From assembly GCA_030037105.1 (NCBI GenBank), contig JASHRY010000138.1, positions 1 to 7,519 on the forward strand: 7,519 bases of DNA, in the 5' to 3' direction. This DNA is from Xanthobacteraceae bacterium (lineage in GTDB: Bacteria > Pseudomonadota > Alphaproteobacteria > Rhizobiales > Xanthobacteraceae). The translations under genes were made by a program, and so were the position numbers. Of the stretch, positions 6,048 through 7,519 are shown piece after piece. Within the stretch, counting starts at the first letter, position 1, and each line of letters opens with the position of its first letter. The notes beneath the pieces are model-generated. The model ran no database searches. It saw only the letters and a list, made by a program, of their open reading frames with translations, and was not told the DNA's origin.

Positions 6048-7042
6048 GGCTGAACCTTGCCGGCGGTGTACTGGCCGTTCTGCTGCTGATCGTCGCCGTC
6101 GTCGGCTACAGCACCTTGTTCGTCGTCAACCAGACCCAACAGGCCCTGGTGGTGCGGCTCGGCGAGCCGGTGCGCATCATCACCGCGCCGGGACTCAACG
6201 TCAAAGTACCGTTCATCGACAACGTGATCTATGTCGACAAGCGCATTCTCAACATCGAATCGCCGGCGCAGGAGGTGATCGCCTCGAGCCAGGACAATTA
6301 CAAGACCGGCGCCGACCAGGCCGGCGAGCGCCTCGTGGTTGATGCCTTTGCCCGCTACCGCATCACCGACCCGCTCAAGTTCTATCAGACCGTCGGTCCC
6401 ACCGGCGCCAATTCGCGACTTGCCATCCTGCTCAACTCGGCGCTGCGCCGCGTGCTCGGCGCCGCCACCCTCTCCGACGTGGTGCGCGACAAGCGCGAGG
6501 AGCTGATGGCGAAAATGCGCGATCAGCTCGATCACGACGCGCGGCCGTTCGGCATCCATGTGGTCGACGCGCGCATCCGCCGCGCCGATCTGCCGGAGCA
6601 GAACAGCCAGGCGGTCTACCAGCGCATGCAGACCGAGCGGCAACGCGAAGCGGCCGAGTTCCGCGCCCAGGGCAGCCAGAAGAGCCAGGAGATCCGCGCC
6701 AAGGCCGACCGCGACGTGACCGTGATCATCGCCGACGCCAATTCGCAGGCCGAGAAAATCCGCGGCCAGGGCGACGGCGAAAGGAACCGCATCTTCGCCG
6801 ATGCCTATAGCCGCGATCCGGACTTCTTCGCCTTCTACCGCTCCATGCAAGCATATGAGAAGAGCCTGCAGCACGGCGACACCCGGCTGGTGCTGCGACC
6901 GGATTCGGATTTCTTCCGTTATTTCTCCGCGCCGTCCGGCCAGCGGCCGCCGGAGCATGGCAATAATAATAATCCGGCCTCGCCCAGCCTGCCGCCCAGC
7001 CCGCAAGCGTTGGACCCGCCCAAACCGCCGACCGCGAAATAG
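6044..7042 (+). CDS. hflC: HflC, SPFH/band-7 membrane protein, partner of HflK
   Basis: HflC is the obligate partner of HflK in the FtsH-modulating membrane complex. The 332-residue protein has one N-terminal membrane segment (about 6–28), a band-7 domain (VVNQTQQALVVRLGEPVR onward), the family block RIRRADLPEQNSQAVYQRMQ, a charged coiled coil (REAAEFRAQGSQKSQEIR…), then DPDFFAFYRSMQAYEKSL and PDSDFFRYF. Two things are unusual: about ten extra residues (NYKTGADQAGE, about 85–95) where relatives run directly from ASDQK into RLVVDAFARYR, and a Pro/Asn-rich tail of roughly 40 residues including NNNN encoded by four AAT triplets (6962–6973). GGAGG (6033–6037) precedes the ATG by 6 bases. The ATGA overlap with hflK implies coupled translation. 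Confidence 0.96.
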   Translation: MRLNLAGGVLAVLLLIVAVVGYSTLFVVNQTQQALVVRLGEPVRIITAPGLNVKVPFIDNVIYVDKRILNIESPAQEVIASSQDNYKTGADQAGERLVVDAFARYRITDPLKFYQTVGPTGANSRLAILLNSALRRVLGAATLSDVVRDKREELMAKMRDQLDHDARPFGIHVVDARIRRADLPEQNSQAVYQRMQTERQREAAEFRAQGSQKSQEIRAKADRDVTVIIADANSQAEKIRGQGDGERNRIFADAYSRDPDFFAFYRSMQAYEKSLQHGDTRLVLRPDSDFFRYFSAPSGQRPPEHGNNNNPASPSLPPSPQALDPPKPPTAK

Positions 7043-7089
7043 GATTTTGCAGCAGCCTTTACGCCAGAGCGCATAGGGTCTTGCCGTTC

Positions 7090-7275
7090 ATGTCCGACTT
7101 CCTTGCCGCGATCGGCCTGTTCTTCGCGATCGAGGGCATTATTTTCGCTGCCTTCCCGCTCGGCGCCAAACGCGCCATGGCCGCCGCGCTCGAATTTCCC
7201 GACGGCAGATTGCGCATCGCCGGCCTGGTTTCGGCAGCGGTCGGCGTGTTCATCGTCTGGCTGGCGCGCGGCTGA
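7090..7275 (+). CDS. DUF2065 family small membrane protein (YjeT-like)
   Basis: A 61-residue protein of the DUF2065 family, to which E. coli YjeT belongs; yjeT likewise lies just after hflKC there. It has two predicted membrane segments, about 4–23 (FLAAIGLFFAIEGIIFAAFP) and 41–59 (LRIAGLVSAAVGVFIVWLA). They are joined by a short basic/polar loop containing the family-like LEFPDGRLRIAG. Its function is unknown; the location suggests a link to the HflKC–FtsH complex, which is inference. The ATG at 7090 is preferred over the in-frame TTG at 7081 because AGGGT (7075–7079) is about 10 bases from the ATG but too close to the TTG. It follows hflC by 47 bases and is probably co-transcribed. Confidence 0.87.
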   Translation: MSDFLAAIGLFFAIEGIIFAAFPLGAKRAMAAALEFPDGRLRIAGLVSAAVGVFIVWLARG

Positions 7276-7377
7276 CCGGCCCCGGCACCGAAGAGTGCCC
7301 GTCATGCTGAAGGCGGGCCGCGCCGAATGACGAAATGAAGAAAATGACGAAAACGAATCAGCGCTGACAATCATCTA
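7276..7377. other. Spacer with repeat fragments before the IS
   Basis: This 102-base spacer has an inverted pair CGTCAT/ATGACG around a GC-rich centre (about 7309–7332), another instance of the AATGACGAA signature seen in the other intergenic gaps (7326–7334), and a 10-base direct repeat AATGACGAAA at 7326–7335 and 7343–7352. No U-tract terminator and no gene are apparent. Confidence 0.5.
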
Positions 7378-7519
7378 GAGTCCATTTCACTTAGGCTGAA
7401 GCATATCCTGCGTTTCGGAAGTAGTTTGCGCATTCCTGCGGAGGGAATGCGTTGAGCAAGGTTCCGATACGTCGCCAGGTCGTTTCGACGGTTCGCTCGT
7501 CGGCTTTTCTGAGCAGGGT
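7378..7519 (-). mobile_element. IS630-family insertion sequence, transposase 3' end only (cut by window edge)
   Basis: The window ends inside an insertion sequence recognised by its transposase C-terminus. The probable element tip is at 7378, GAGTCCATTTCACTTA, next to a CTAG at 7375–7378. IS630-family elements insert at TA, often within CTAG, and duplicate the TA (7376–7377). The other end is outside the window, so terminal repeats and duplication cannot be confirmed. Confidence 0.75.
7391..7519 (-). CDS. IS630-family transposase, C-terminal fragment
   Basis: Read on the minus strand from the window edge, 42 codons end at TAA (7393–7391). The fragment contains ERTVETTWRRIGTLLNAFPP followed by QECANYFRNAGYASA. 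The pattern 'RTV-E-x-x-W-x-x-(I/L)-G-x-L-L-x-x-F-x-P-x-E-C-x-N-Y-F-x-N-A-G-Y' is characteristic of the C-terminus of IS630-family DDE transposases. The DDE catalytic residues would lie outside the window, so whether the gene is intact is unknown. Only about 13 bases separate the stop codon from the putative element tip, so the stop lies inside the terminal repeat, as is common for compact IS elements. Confidence 0.85.
   Translation of the reverse strand, partial: TLLRKADERTVETTWRRIGTLLNAFPPQECANYFRNAGYASA

Noticed and set aside
6962..6973. Four AAT triplets in hflC as a phase-variable tract
   Set aside because: Trinucleotide repeats keep the frame and only four units exist; it just encodes NNNN in the tail.
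5969..7006. 345-residue minus-strand open frame opposite hflC
   Set aside because: Antisense shadow of a clear HflC gene.

Overview
The window is GC-rich and densely coded. It looks like a chromosomal segment of an alphaproteobacterium, probably Hyphomicrobiales (Bradyrhizobium, Rhodopseudomonas or Xanthobacteraceae-like). This rests on three things: the gene order thyA–dfrA–hflK–hflC–DUF2065, which I recall as typical of that order; the protein sequences themselves, recognised by eye; and palindromic intergenic repeats of a kind common in those genomes. No database search was possible.

Layout. (1) Positions 1–445, minus strand: the N-terminal part of miaA (tRNA dimethylallyltransferase), cut by the window edge. 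(2) Positions 494–1140, plus strand: a complete type II toxin–antitoxin operon of the MazEF/ChpSB kind. Its promoter-like sequence has a perfect 18-bp palindrome over the -10 region, a probable autoregulatory operator. (3) Positions 1141–1321: a 181-bp gap that may hold the decayed end of a nuclease-like gene. (4) Positions 1322–3100: a DUF1015 protein and a circularly permuted YpsA-like (SLOG) protein, neither with an established function. (5) Positions 3257–4817: thyA and dfrA, which work together in dTMP synthesis: ThyA turns methylene-THF into dihydrofolate and DHFR regenerates THF. They are separated by a 238-bp gap filled with inverted repeats. (6) Positions 4902–7275: hflK and hflC, translationally coupled by an ATGA overlap, then a small DUF2065 membrane protein. 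HflK and HflC form the SPFH/band-7 complex that modulates the FtsH protease. (7) Positions 7276–7519: a repeat-bearing spacer, then the end of an IS630-family insertion sequence that runs off the window.

There is no gene-free stretch over 300 bases. I see no tRNA, rRNA, CRISPR array or prophage. Most of the window is ordinary core genome and I did not find a convincing undescribed system. The points most worth a second look are the operator/promoter overlap of the toxin–antitoxin operon, the large asymmetric inverted repeat before dfrA, the extra segment in HflC, the unusual NADPH-motif residues in DHFR, and the IS630 boundary just after DUF2065.
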